From Luscinia megarhynchos (lineage: Eukaryota; Chordata; Aves; Passeriformes; Turdidae): a DNA stretch of 64,000 bases. Positions within the stretch are counted from its first letter, which is position 1, and each line of letters begins with the position of its first letter. Where the stretch lies: contig CM067589.1 of NCBI GenBank assembly GCA_034336665.1, positions 5,461,920 through 5,525,919 of the forward strand. Reading direction: 5' to 3'. Of this stretch, positions 47,548-60,200 are shown piece after piece. The notes under the pieces are model-generated. The model was not told the DNA's origin. It saw nothing but the letters and a program-made list of their open reading frames with translations, and ran no database searches. The translations under genes were made by a program, and so were the position numbers.

Positions 47548-49129
47548 ACGGTGCAAGGCGTCTCCTCATGGCTCTGCTGCTCATACTTCTACCCCAAATT
47601 CAGCAAATTTCCCTGAGTGGAGCTGGAGCTGCCCAAGGGACTCCACAGAGCCCTTTTGCCTGAACTGGACCCTTCTGCACACATCAGAAAATAGAAAATG
47701 CTATTTAAATATTAGCACAGCAGAGTCAAGGCAGGACTTTGTGCTCGTTAATCTGTTCCAGTAAATATGCTCTTCACCCCTCAAACCATTATAAATCCAA
47801 CATTTTTCCTGGAAAGGACCAGAGGGGGCAGCTCCAGCGCTGCACCAGCCTACCCAGGATCTCCCTGGGATAATGGGACTGGCTGGGATGTCCTGCTGTC
47901 CCCAGGGCTTTATGGAATTGCTGTCACTTGCTGGCGGCCACAGTTCCACCCTCGCCTGCCACAGGCTGATCCCTGACAGCTCCATCAGTGCCCGTGAGGG
48001 CAGGGGAGGAAATGCTTGTACTCCTCAGCAAACTTCCCTCTGCAGCTCTGCACTGGCCCCGGGAATGAGGGATGGGGGGAATGGGGGAATGGGGGGAATG
48101 GGGGCTGACTGCCCCTGGATAAACCCTCAAAATTATTCTGGGGGTGCACAGCAGGCCCTGCCCATGCAGTGAGTGATGGGACCTGGCACAGAGGGGACAC
48201 AGCACCCAAGAACCTCGAGCTGAATCCCAGCCTGGTACTGCCTGACTCCCATGGGGGATCCAGCTCTGAACCTCTCCCCGGCATCCTTTTGGGTGTGCCT
48301 GCTCCCACAGCCCCGGCGTGGGGACAGCCTCCCATTCCCTGCCACCCCATCTCTGACATTCCCCACGGCACAGGGGTGCCAGCTCCCCCTTCTGCCCTGG
48401 GGCCCCTCCCTGCTGCCCCATGGGGACGGGGGCTCTGCAGGGACAGGGCCTTTCCCGAGAGGAGACTCTGGGAGCACCCACAGACCTTTCCTGCAACCTT
48501 GGCTTGCCCAGGCCTGGGTTTATATTTAGATCTCCAGGAGGAGAAGCCAGCAGAAAGGAGCCTTGTCACTTGTGAGCCCTGCCTGTGGCTGCAATGGGGA
48601 AGGTGGCTCAGGAACCCAGTGCCTGCCACGTCCCCGACTGTCCCCTCTCACCCTCACACAGCGCTGTGGCCACTGAGAGCCCGTTGGCTCCTGCCACCCT
48701 TGTCCCCGTGCTGTGCCTGCACCTTTGTGGGGACTTTTTGTCCCCTGTCCCAGACAGTTTTCCAGGCAGGGGGTCCAGCAGGTGCCTCCAGCCCTAAACA
48801 CTCCCCCAGAGACACCAGAATCCGTCCTGGTCCCATGCACCTCCAGCACTCGGACTGCAAATCCCGGGACATTGCTGGTACCGCTCCAGACACAGCCACA
48901 ACGACAAACCTGGGGACATCCAGGACCCTGCAGCCCCTGCCGGGGGCCTGGCAGCAGCCCAGGCCTCACCCCAGTACTTACTGTTGGGTGGAGAGTGCGA
49001 AATCCCAAGGAGAGACCTTTTAGGGCCAGAATTTCCTTCTCCTTCGCCTCCTGGAGGCTTTGGCTCTGCGAGTTGGCAGAGCAGCTGCCGCTGCTGTCAG
49101 ATGGTCAAGAGTGAAACCTGAGGACACGC
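47548..49129. other. Intergenic, nothing recognised
   Basis: Includes a short G-rich tandem at about 48068-48105 (GGGGGAATGGGGGAATGGGG). No gene seen. Confidence 0.4.
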
Positions 49130-49580
49130 GGGCTCCTTCAGGTAGCCTGGCCCGGCTCAGCTGTGGCATTCGTCCCCCGGGGCCCAATCACGGCTCTGCA
49201 GGGCCGGAGCCGCAGCCCCGCGGCCCCCATGGCCCGCACGGCCCCCATGGCCCCCATGGCCCCCATGGCCCCCACGGCCCCCACGGCCCCCACGGCCCCC
49301 ACGGCCCCCACGGCCCCCACGGCCCCCACGGCCCCCAGCCGCAGCTCCGGCCCGCGGGGACCCCCCGCCCGGCACAGCAGAGTGTCCCAGGTGCGGAGGT
49401 GGCTCCGGGCCGGCTTTGGGCCCCGATGGGATGCGAGGAGGTGCAGGGGAGGGGCAGCGCCTCCCCGGCAGTGACAGGCCGACGGCGGGGGCGGGGGGCG
49501 CTCGGTGCCAGCGCTGTCCCCGAGCCCTGGTTCCTCGGGAGCGCCGTTCCCATTGTTCAGCAGCAGAAGCGGCCGCGCTC
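49130..49580. promoter_or_regulatory. CpG-island-like segment
   Basis: Dense CpG with GGGGCCCAATCACGGC (a CCAAT context) near 49180, followed by a 9-bp GC-rich array. It looks like a promoter-type island, but no exon is recognisable on either strand. Confidence 0.4.
49218..49338. repeat. 9-bp GGCCCCCAC/T array
   Basis: About 13 copies of GGCCCCCAY inside the CpG-rich segment. It gives spurious GPH and APT peptide repeats. Confidence 0.95.
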
Positions 49581-50568
49581 CTCCCCTTGCTGGCAAACGA
49601 GGGGTGTCCCCACCGCCCACTCTCTTGCGCCAGAACATCCCGGGAGCATCCAATGGCTCTGTCCCTGTCCTGCCTCTGGGGTGACGCAGGAAGGGGGATT
49701 TGCTGTGCGGTTGTCCCCCGCCTTTTGCACTTCTTGCCAAGCCCAGGCACTTTTGGGGTTCGTGGGGTGCTCAGGGTGCACCCGGGGCCAGGAGGAGAGG
49801 GTGGAGAGGCCCCCAGCTTGCAGGGCCACCCCTTTTGGAGTGCTCAGGGCTGTGGTGGGGGTGGAACAGCCACCCCAGCACTCAGCTGGACCAGAGGGAT
49901 TCATCACCTCCCCAAAACCACTGCTCCTGTGAATAATTTCTGCTTTTCCAGTCCTAAAACATCCTGGAGAAACTTCCCAGGGTTGAGGTGGCTTCAGTGG
50001 AGCTTCAGCCCCTGCCTTTCCCAACCTGGAACCCCATGGGAATCCCCTTCCCTTCCCTGCCCAGCCCCTCACCCCTGTCTGTCCTCTCCAGGATCCTCCA
50101 CAATCAACACATCCATGGCCAGGCCTGCAGCCCTGACTCCAGGGAGCTGGGATGTGAAGTTCCCTGGATCGATTCTGCTTCTGACTCCATGATTTTCCTT
50201 TCCTGTGGGAATAAGGCAGAGCAGGAGGCATTTCACTCTCCAGGGAGAACCGATGCAGGATGAGCTCCATGCAGGGGATGCCAAAGGTGTGCTTTGGCAG
50301 GCATAACTTGGATCTCTTCAATTAAAAAATCAGGGCTCTTCTGGCTGGCTTGGAGCCTTGAGCAGACTCAGAGGGGATAAAGCCCAGGCAAGGAGAGAGG
50401 TAAGAGCCCAGATCAGCTCCCAGGGATGGCTACAGGCAGGGCTGGCACTGGGAGCCCACTGGGAGCTCAGCAGCAGAACAACAGCCACAGTCCAGGGGCA
50501 GGGAGCGTTCCCTGGGCATTCCAGGGTCAGTGGGTTTGGCTGGAGGGGACAGCAGTGACAGAGACATA
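49581..50568. other. Intergenic, nothing recognised
   Basis: No recognisable exon or mobile element. Confidence 0.4.
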
Positions 50569-50620
50569 GACAGGACCAGGGACAGGGGACAGGGGACAAG
50601 GACAGGGGACAGGGACAGGG

Positions 50621-50663
<43 letters not shown>

Positions 50664-50836
50664 ACAGGGGACATGGGACAGGGACAGGGACAGGGGACAG
50701 GGTCAGGGACATAAACAGGGACAGGGACAGGGACAGGGGACAGGGACAGGGACAGGGGACAGGGACAGGGGACAGGGTCAGGGACATAAACAGGGACAGG
50801 GACAGGGACAGGGGACAGGGACAGGGGACAGGGACA
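50569..50836. repeat. (GGGACA)n array
   Basis: About 44 G-rich hexamers with one-G insertions and two GTCAGGGACATAAACAGGG interruptions that repeat about 85 bp apart, suggesting a higher-order duplication. The G-runs could form quadruplexes. Confidence 0.95.
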
Positions 50837-51257
50837 CCCTCCTGCTGTGGCTGTGGGGACTTTCCACTTGCTCTGTTGGTCAGGGCAGGGAATTCAGAGG
50901 ATGTTTGGTGGCTCCCAGCAGCTGCCCCAAGCCCAGCCTTGTCACCACAGGAAGACTTTCCAAGCTGCACAGGTCCATTTTTGCTTTTCCCAGACCAAGA
51001 GCAGGCCTGCAGTGAGGCTGGGAGCCCTGGGATGTGTCTCCTGCCCTGTGGGATGTGGGAACACCGAGGGTCCCCAGCAGGGCACAGGGGTACAATTCTT
51101 TCTGGAAAACCAAGTAAATCCCAATAGGAATGAGGAGCTTGGGGCATCCAGAAGAACTGACTGACAGCACTGATCTGGGTGGGAAAAATGTGTCCTTGGG
51201 TTTCCAAATTAGGGCCATGCTTGGCCTCGGGGGTGTTTGAGGTGCTGGATCCACCAC
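50837..51257. other. Intergenic, nothing recognised
   Basis: No recognisable exon. It borders a minus-oriented CR1 tail. Confidence 0.4.
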
Positions 51258-51545
51258 AGGATCACAGAGTCATGGAATGGTTTGGGTTGGAAGGGACCTT
51301 AAAGCCCATCCAGGGACACCTCCCACTGTCCCAGCTGCTCCCAGTCCTGCCCAGCCTGGCCTGGGACACTGCCAGGGATCCAGGGGCAGCCACAGCTGCT
51401 CTGGGCACCTGTGCCAGCCCTGCCCACCCTGCCAGAACAATTCCTGCCCAATATCCCACCCAGCCCTGCCCTGGGCACTGGGAGCCATTCCCTGTGTCTG
51501 TCCCTCCATCCCTGTCCCCAGTCCCTCTCCAGCTCTCCTGCACTG
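51258..51545 (-). mobile_element. CR1 LINE 3' tail
   Basis: Reverse copy starting ATCACAGAGTCATGGAATGG and TTTGGGTTGGAAGGGACCTT, then GGGACACCTCCCACTGTCCC. Confidence 0.92.
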
Positions 51546-52110
51546 CCAGAGCTGTCCCTGCCGTGGGACCGGCAGTGTCCCCGGGGCTCTGCTGGTCCCT
51601 GTGCAGGAGCTGGGAACTCTCCCGTGCTGGGAGGACGGCGAATTCCCCGCGCTGCAGAGCCGGGCCCGGAGCGGGATGGAGGAGCAGATGGAAGCACAGC
51701 CACCCTCAGCTCCCAGGCAGGAGGTCCGGGCAGCTCCGGAGGACGGGGAATGCAGGCACGGAGAGCAGCACCAGGCGCTGCACTGCCAGCCCTCGGCGCT
51801 ATTCCCCTTCCCACCGGGATTAACCCGCTCGTGGCCGGAGCTGCCGGGCTGTCGCAGCTCTTCCCGAGCGCCCAGAGCAGTGTCACTCGCTGGGACTCTC
51901 GGAGCCGGGCTCGGTGGCCGCTGTCACCCCGGGGTGTCCCCGCTGTGCCCCGCGCTCGGTGGCCGCTGTCACCCCGGGGTGTCCCCGCTGTGCCCCGCGC
52001 TCGGTGGCCGCTGTCACCCCGGGGTGTCCCCGCTGTGCCCCGCGCTCCAGCGCGGCCACCGCGGCGCTGCGGAGGGGCCGCAGTGCCACCCTCCGGCTCC
52101 AGGTGCTCCG
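51546..52110. promoter_or_regulatory. CpG-island-like segment with tandem repeat
   Basis: CpG-dense sequence, including the 45-bp array at 51913-52048. No exon is recognised on either strand. Possibly an orphan island or the remnant promoter of an unseen transcript. Confidence 0.35.
51913..52048. repeat. 45-bp tandem repeat, 3 copies
   Basis: GGTGGCCGCTGTCACCCCGG followed by GGTGTCCCCGCTGTGCCCCGCGCTC. Starts at 51913, 51958 and 52003, almost without divergence, so the expansion is recent. Confidence 0.96.
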
Positions 52111-52299
52111 GCCCTGCAGGGACACACAGGACTGGGGACAGGGGTGAAGAGGATGCCAGGTGGAGAAGGGGTGAAGGAAACCTGACCCTGCTCTGCCTGG
52201 GCTCAGCCTTCCCGAACACAGACCCGGGATCATTTAGGTTGGGAAAATCCTCCCAGATCATGCGGATCTTTGGCAGAAATTCCTGCCTATGAGGGCAGG

Positions 52300-52440
52300 G
52301 GGCCCTGGCACAGGGTGCTCAGAGCAGCTGTGGCTGCCCCTGGATCCCTGGCAGTGTCCCAGGCCAGATTGGACACTGGGGCTTGGAGCACCCTGGACAG
52401 TGAAAGGTGTCCCTGTCCATGAGCTTTAAGGTCTCTTTCA
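52300..52440 (+). mobile_element. CR1 LINE 3' tail
   Basis: Forward copy: CTGGATCCCTGGCAGTGTCC, GCTTGGAGCACCCTGGACAG, AAGGTCTCTTTCATC. Confidence 0.8.
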
Positions 52441-53512
52441 TCATTTTAAGATCCCTTTTCACTACCTTTTGCAGCTGCAAGGCGTGGTCCATGCTGGGAA
52501 CCTTTGGAAAACCTTTGGTGCAGGCTGAGGGCGATTCCCTGTCCCCTCCTGGACCCACAGACCGGGCTCCTGTCCTGCATGAAGCCCATAGGGTTCAAAG
52601 CCCAGCAAACCCCAGAGGGTCCTTTGGGGTCGTTTATCACCCTGAAAACCCATTTACAGCTGGAAATAGGTGCAAATCCAGAGTTTTTCAAAGTTTTATG
52701 GAAAAGATGTTCCCAGTGAGCGTTCCCAATGATCATCCCCAGTCCTGGCTCCATCTGCTGCTGTCTCATCCCTGCCAATCATTCCATCCTCACTAATGAT
52801 GGAGAGGGATTCTATTCAGCTCTGGTCCCTTCCTGGCTGCAGACAGGGATTTATTTGGCAGCTCCCAAGCTCCTCTGAAGGGTTTCTGATGATTCAGGAT
52901 GTGCTGGCTCTGGGGGGTTTTTAATGGAACATCTCCTTATCTTTACCTCAAATCAGCTCTGGGGCTGTTTCCTTCTCAGTACCTTCCCAGATGGGATCTC
53001 TGGAGATCCTGCAGCCTGGACAGGGGCCAGCAAGTGGGATTTATTTAGGGAAGGACACGTGGCACCACAGAGAAATGACAGCCCAGGCAGAGTGAGAAGT
53101 GAGGCTGGGATCGGGTGGCTCTGGACTCAGGAGCATGGGACAGGCCAGCGAGTTTGGCAAAAGGGTATTTGGGGCCTCTCACTCCTGGAGGCACTGTTTG
53201 TCAGGGCAGGAGCTCAGTCTGGGAGGATGAAGGATGTTCATGGAGGTGGAACAGGCTGTGGGGCGGTGCAGAGGGGACAGGTCACCCCTGGATCTCTGGG
53301 ACAGCTTGTGGTGCCCCCACCTTGAGCTCTTCCTCAACTTACTCCTTCATCTCCTCTCTGTGAGCTTCACCAGGCAGGGGAAAAGCAGAGATTGCCTAGG
53401 CATTCCATCATGGGCAGGATTTTCATCCTGCAGCACCCCCAGTCCCAAATTCTCCAGGTTTGTGGAACAAATCAACCCTCTGAAAAAGTGAGGCTGGACT
53501 TGAGAATGAGAT
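52441..53512. other. Intergenic, nothing recognised
   Basis: 3' flank of the receptor gene. It contains further minus-strand AATAAA motifs near 52852 and 53040 but no coding similarity. Confidence 0.4.
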
Positions 53513-53518
53513 TTTATT
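53513..53518 (-). terminator. Candidate polyadenylation signal of the class B receptor
   Basis: First minus-strand AATAAA (AATAAAATCTC) after the receptor stop codon, about 680 nt downstream. It would define a 3' UTR of about 0.7 kb (53500-54196). Confidence 0.5.
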
Positions 53519-54196
53519 GTCAAAACCCTTCCTATCCCTGGAAAAAGAATCCCCAGAGAAGCCTGGTGAGTCCCATTCCTCAGTGCAAAGGACTGGGAGA
53601 GCTTTCCTGACAAGGGAACATCTCCAGTTCAATCAACTGACACAGGAGAAAGGGAATTTTGGGAACTGGGGAGGATCTGGGTCCTGAGGCCATTTGGGGT
53701 CTCTTGTAGAAGCTGGAAAAACTCTTGTTTGGGGTTTTGCCTTTCTCTGTATCCTTCCTCCATCCCAGGGAGGCTCCTGGCTGTGTTGAGGAATCTTCCC
53801 AGGAGGGAAATTTTTTGTAAACCAAGGAAGGGGGAAAATATCCATCAGTGAATCCCTTCAGTACAGGAGCTGCTTGTTTTCCTTCAAACAACAACCACCA
53901 GCTGTCCTTTGGCAAAGGATTTTTGTGTTTCCTTCCCAGTTTCAGGCAGAAAAGTGAACTTCCCTACCCCTTCATCTGAAACTCTGCCCCAAAGCAGTGA
54001 AGCTCTGGGGGGAGGTGCCACCACAGGGCACAAGATCCACCAGCCCTGAGCAGGCAGAGTCTCTCCCATGGTTGTTCTCACCATCCTCTGAGGGTGTTAG
54101 ACCCAGAACCTCCAAAATCAGGGGGTTGGGTCTTTCTGGGACTGCAGCCATGGAGCTGCTCCTCAGCAGCACCACTCCCCTGGAGCGCTGTCCTGG

Positions 54197-54289
54197 TCAC
54201 GCCGTGAAGTCCTGGGTGGCCAGGTTGAAGACATTGCTCTCCATGGACCTTTGCCACTTGCCCCAGCTCCTCCTGATCTCAGCCTGGAC
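54197..54289 (-). CDS. Receptor exon 13 (helix 8, C-terminal tail, stop)
   Basis: 93 nt encoding [20 protein letters not shown] and [10 protein letters not shown], then TGA. The tail is shorter than in VPAC or PAC1 receptors. Confidence 0.92.
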   Translation of the reverse strand, partial: VQAEIRRSWGKWQRSMESNVFNLATQDFTA

Positions 54290-57200
54290 CTGCACCAACC
54301 CCACGGGCAGTGCTGGCACCCAGGGACACCAGGCAGCACCCAAGGGAGGGGACTGGGGAGGGCAGGGGGTGGAGGAACTGTCCCACCTGCGGCTTTGGGG
54401 CACCTTTGGGGTGTCCCTGTGCCCGCTGTGGTGCCCAGGTGGGGTGGGGACACACACTCACCTCCCCGTTGAGGAAACAGTAGAGCAGAGCCACCAGGAA
54501 GCCCTGGAGTGGACAGGAAGAGCAATTTTCAGGCAGAGGAAGGAGCTGGACCCTTCTGTGCTCATCTTCTCCCAGCCTTTTCCTCCTCCCACACCTCTGA
54601 GCAGTCAGTGCCAGGTTCTCCAGGCCAGCCCTTGTGCCCTGCCCCTGTTTGGGGCACCCTCTCCCTAAAGAGGCCAAAGCCCCACATCCCAGGGGCTCCT
54701 GCTGGGGTTTGGGGTGGGGCCATGGGGACTTCCCCTGCCCATCTCACCTGGTAGGAGCCCAGAACCAGCTCGAAGTAGAGGCGGGCGTGCACGCCCACGT
54801 GCTCGGGGAAGAGCGCGAACACCACGTAGTGCACCCCGAAGAGGGGGATGAGGAGCAGCGTGGATTTGGTCAGCCTCCTGTGGGGAGTCAGAGGTTTGGC
54901 TGCTCCCACTGCCCCATGAGACCTCCCCAAAATCCTGCTCTTAACCCCAGCGAGGCTCTCTGTGGAAGGCAGGCCTGGGAGGCTCCAGGACTGTTCCCTG
55001 TGCTCCTCAGGGAGGTCCCTGTGCCCTGGGGAGCCCAGAGCCCGGGTGGGCACAGCACACACTTACATGTACTGCTGCTTGTGGGTCTGGCTCAGCTCTG
55101 GGCACCGGATCTTCTGTGCCAACATCCTGGTGACGTTGAGGAAGATGAGGAAGTTCACCTGGCCCGGGAAGGCACGTGTGAGGCTCTGCATGGCCCCTGG
55201 CTGGTGCCCTGGCCATGTGGCAGGGTGGGAATCTTGGGAACAGAGTCCTGCCTCTGGGGTGGGACTCTCAGGGAACACACTCACAAATATGGCCAGCAGG
55301 ATGGGAGCCTTGATCACCCACCAGTACAGGCTGGAGTAGTCATCCCAGCACCTGTGGGACAGGAGAGGTGGCTCTGGCACCCACTGGCACCCACGTGGCC
55401 CAGCTGTCCCCCTGCAACGTCTCTGGCCAGCCCCCTTGATGCCTTAAGTTTGGAGCTTTCTGTTCTGTTCCGCTGTGCTTAGGGTGGTGAAGACAAAATA
55501 GGCCGATTCCAGCTATTGATTCAAGGACAGTTTCTTCAAACTTTAGGCCCTAAGTATAAACAACGTGAGAAGAGGAGGGCAGCCAGCCAGGAGAAGAGGA
55601 GGATAACACCTTACAGTTTGAGACTATTAATTGGATGGCTGACTCCTGTATGTAAATGAACTGAAGTTTATAAAAATGTGAAATCATGTGTCCAAGCCCT
55701 CTTTTGCATCCACCTTGGAGCCACTCGGGCAGGGCAGGGGCCACGCTGTGGCACTGCTGCTGCCAGGGTGTGGCCTTTGAAGGCCTTTCAATAAATACTC
55801 ATTTGATTTCCCCTAACTCTGTGTGATCTCTGCTCCAGCTCCAAAAGGCAACACCCTGACCCCTTTGCACTCCTCTTGCCACAGGATTCCACCAGGAAAC
55901 AGAAATAACATTTAAATGAAGTGCTTGCCCAGTCTTCCCCTCCTGAGCATCCCATGGCAAAGGTTCATTTCCCAGGACTTGGGCTGGGACACGTGGCTGA
56001 GGTGGCCTGGAGAAGGCCAAGGGGCAGCTGCTCTTACCCGTGGTCATCGTAGCGCAGCCTGGTGAGCACCCACACCCCGACTGTGACCATGGGCACACCT
56101 GCAAGGACAGGACACCCACAAGATGGTCCCTCCAGTGCTCTGAGAAGCCCCTGTGCCACCCCTCTGTGCCTTGTCCCCAGAAACATGTGTTGAGCTCAGT
56201 TCTGGATGTGACAGGAAGGTGACAGGGAGAAGGAAATGGAGCCCACTGATGGTGCTGTGCCCATGTCACCTCCTGGCCACCCTCCTGCCCCCGTGCTCTG
56301 ACATCACACCCTGGGATGGGCATTCCCAGCCCTGGGTGGGTGTGGGAAGGGAGGACCTGTCCTGGGACAGGCCAGCTTCCCCAGCAGCTCTGGGCTCTGG
56401 CAGGAGCAGCTGGGTGCCCACCTGCAGGAGATGTTGGGGTGGGGACATGCTGGGAGCAGCCCTGGGGACCTCGGGTGGGTCTCACATCAGGCCATTCCCA
56501 GGTGGTTCCTGCCCGTGGCTGTCTGGGATGTCCCAGGCTCACCCCAGCCCACGAGGATGTAGCCCCAGGTGTAGCTCCTGTCGCAGGTGAAGGTGAGCAG
56601 CAGCAGTGTCTGCAGGTACAGCCCTTCCACCAGCAGCCAGTAGAAGTTGGCCAGCACTGAGTACTGGAAGAAGGTGATGGCTGCTTTGCAGGTCACCTGC
56701 CGGGAGAGGAGGGGGACAGCTCAAGGTGCACAGGCCCCAGTGTCCTGGGAGCACAGGGGGTTGTCACCCCCCAGCTCAGGGTACCTCACACCCTGTCCTG
56801 GGGGCACAGGGGGTTGTCACCCCCCAGCTCAGGGTACCTCACACCCTGTCCTGGGGGCACAGGGGGTTGTCACCCTCCCCATCCAAACTCTTGAGGACTC
56901 CTGTGATGACCTTTCAGTGATGACCCTTCAGTGCAGCCCCAGGGACCCTGCCCCAGTCCCTCACATCACCTGCACCAGGTTCTGCTCTATCAGGAGGTGA
57001 CCATGGGCTGGTTTTGTAGGGCCTTTATAAAAACCCTGTGGTTGTGTCCGTAGTGTTCTCAGTGTTGTATCTTCACTCAGGGGTTCCTGCTTTCATTGAA
57101 AACCTCAAATCTGAGCAGTACCTGGTGCTGGTGGGGCTGTGCTGAGCTTTAGCCCCACTGGGGACACCACTGGGGACACTCAGCCGAGGCCAGTGGCAGT

Positions 57201-60200
57201 TTTGAGGACAGAGCTGCACAGAGGGAAACGCAGAAATGCTGAACCAAGGCCACCCACGACAGAATTTCCTCCATCTCACAGCCTCTCTCCTCTTTGCAGT
57301 GATAAACCCACCCTGGGTCCCACCAAGCCCTCCCCAAGGAGCCCCTGTTGCTGTTCCTGCCCCATTCCCAGGCTGGGGGTTGGGATTTACCGTGGACATG
57401 GTGCAGTGGTCGATGGACTCGTCCGAGAAGAGGACGCTGTCCTTGATGAACACGGCGGTGCCCCGGAGGATGAAGGAGGTGAAGAAGTGGATGTGGATGG
57501 AATTCCTGGTGCAGTGCAGCTTCCTGCAGGAGGGAGAGATGGGCTGGGCCCAAACAGGGCAGAGAAGGTGCTCTGGTGTCTCCTTCCCTGGCCGGAGCCC
57601 AGCCCATGGATCACTGCTGGTGATGGTCACAAAGACCTGGAGAAGCTTTCCTGCTCTAAAATCAGACAGAGCAGGGTTGTGCTGTGCTTGAGCTGCTCAG
57701 GGACAAGGGAACATCCCAGAAACATCTGGAGAGCCCAAATCTGCACTACAGGGAGATGTGCAAAACCAAAACTCGAGAGGGCCACCAGGGAAGGACAGCA
57801 CTGCATTCCTCTCCTGCCCTCCCAGTTTTCCTGGTGGCAGGGATGGGTCCTGGTGCTGCAGGAGGGGACAGGCCAAAGGAATCCCTGCTGGGATTTATCC
57901 CATGTCCCTGCAGCCCAGGGAACTCCCAGCCCTACCTGAAGCAGGAGAAGATGCCGATGGCCAGGAGCAGCGCTGCCAGTGACATGGAGTAGCCACAGGT
58001 GTAGAGCACCTTCATGGTGACAAAATGGCCTCTCTGGAAGGGACAGCAGCAGGGTGAGGGGACAGGGACTGGGAAGTGTGGTGTGGGACAAGCAGGGACA
58101 GCCCCTCCCCTCCAGGGATGGGAAAACCCTGGGAGCATCTCCATGGTTCTGTGGGCAGTGTGGGGAAGGGGGACATGGGACATGGGACACAGGACACAAG
58201 ATATGAGACATGGGACATGGGACATGGGACATGGGATATGGGACATGGGACATGGGATATGGGATATGGGACATGGGACATGAGACATGGGACACAGGAC
58301 ACAAGACATGAGATATGGGACATGGGACATGGGACATGGGACACAAGATATGAGACATGGGACATGGGATATGGTACATGGGACATGGGATATGGGACAC
58401 AGGACACAAGATATGAGACATGGGACATGGGATATGGGACATGGGACATGGGACATGAGACATGGGACATGAGACATGGGACATGGGACATGGGACATAG
58501 GGCACGGGACATGGGACATGGGACATGGGATGTGGGATATGGGATGTGGGATATGGGACATGGGACATGGGATGTGGGATATGGGATATGGGACATGGGA
58601 CATGGGACAGGGACATGGGATATGGGACATGGGACATGGGATGGGATATGGGACATGGGACAGGGGACATGGGACACGGTACATGGGACATGGGACATGG
58701 GACATGGGACAGGGGGCACAGGACAGGTCCCCACAGCCCAGGGGTCCCACGTGCCTTGGCCTCGGTGTCGTTGTTGCTGCTGAGGGTCTCCAGCTGGCAG
58801 GAGCTGTGGTAGGGGGGGCTGGGGAGGCTCCAGCCCCACTCAGTGCAGTTCCTCTGGATCAGCCCTGCACGACAAGGAGGGACCTCAGCGGAGCCGTGGG
58901 TGTCACCTCTGATGGCACCCCCAAAACGCCCAGCCTGGCATAGACAGGGGACAGCAGTGGGGTACCCGATGGCCTGGCTGTGCCATCCCTCCCAGATCCC
59001 ATTGCTGCTGCTGGGCCCCATCACTGCCCCTTCCCTCCCAGGCCCCATCACTCCCTCCCAGATCCCATGGTTACCCCATCCCTCTGGATCCCATCCCCCC
59101 CTCTCCCCATGCCTGGAGCTGCCAGGAAAACTTTGGGCAGGGTGTGAAAACAAGCACAGATCTCTCAGCAGAAGGGAATTGGGAATGACAGGCTATGAAG
59201 GTGCTCATTCATCCCATGAGGGCTCCATCGAGCCTCTCCTGTTCCTGCCCCAAGGCAAATATTTCCCATGTTTGTTGCCCCAAAGCAAACATTCCCCCAG
59301 TTTCCCCAATTGCTCCTGTCTGAGGAGGTCTCAGCACTGCTCCGGGGGGAGCTCTCCATCCCAGCCCTCCAAGAGGGATGGAGACAGCCCTGGGGCATTG
59401 GGGGACATGTGGGAGAAAGGAGGGCACCGAGCAGCAATGGGACTGTCCTGGTGTCACCAGGAGGGAGGATGAGGTCCCCAAGGGCTCCACCCACAGAAGG
59501 ATGGAAGGATTTGGGTCCTGCTATGGCAGCTCCGCGAATCTCTGCTTTTCCTGTCCGCTGCTTGGACTGCAATGCACCACGGACGTGTGGGGCAGGGGGA
59601 GGGCAGGGTGGCACAGGGGTCCCTGGGCGTGGCTGGGTCCCGTGGGATGCGCGATCCCCGCTGGATTCAGACCTTCCGACTTCTTGAAGACGTTCAGGAT
59701 GTCGGGACAGGCGACAGCTCGGGACTGGCCGAGGGGCAGGGCGGGCCAGCAGCTGAGCCCGTCCCAGTCCGTGGGGCAGCCTGGGGAGGGAGGGGACAGC
59801 GGTGACACCAGGAGGGGACGCGCGGGATCGCCCCGATCCGGGCCCCAGGAACCGGGAGCATCCTGGCTCTGCTCCTGAACATCCTCTGGGACCTGCGAGT
59901 TCCTGGGACTGCACCAGACATTCCCTGTGGGAATACCCTGGGCTGGCATTTGCCTGTAGCCCCTAAAATAACCCAGATTTATGCTTGAGTTTTGCACCTG
60001 GAGGCTCAGTTCGGGATTGTCCCCGAGGACAGGAGGAAGTCATGCAGGGCTTGCTGTGAGTGATCAGCTTAAACAACTTTTGCTTCCCCATCCAGCACTG
60101 AATTCCTGTTTAAATCATCCTCCAATGTTCTTGGGAATGAGCACGGCTGGGAAGACCCAGGGCCTGGAGGAATTCAGAGGAAGGACATCCCATTCCAGGC

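Noticed and set aside
49060..49932. 290-codon frame with GPHGPH repeats in the CpG-rich segment
   Set aside because: The repeat is the 9-bp array. The flanks lack similarity to any protein I know and the opposite strand is equally open.
58076..58783. 235-codon [11 protein letters not shown] repeat protein
   Set aside because: Produced by the GGGACAT array; a 21-nt translational period of a 7-bp repeat, in an intron.
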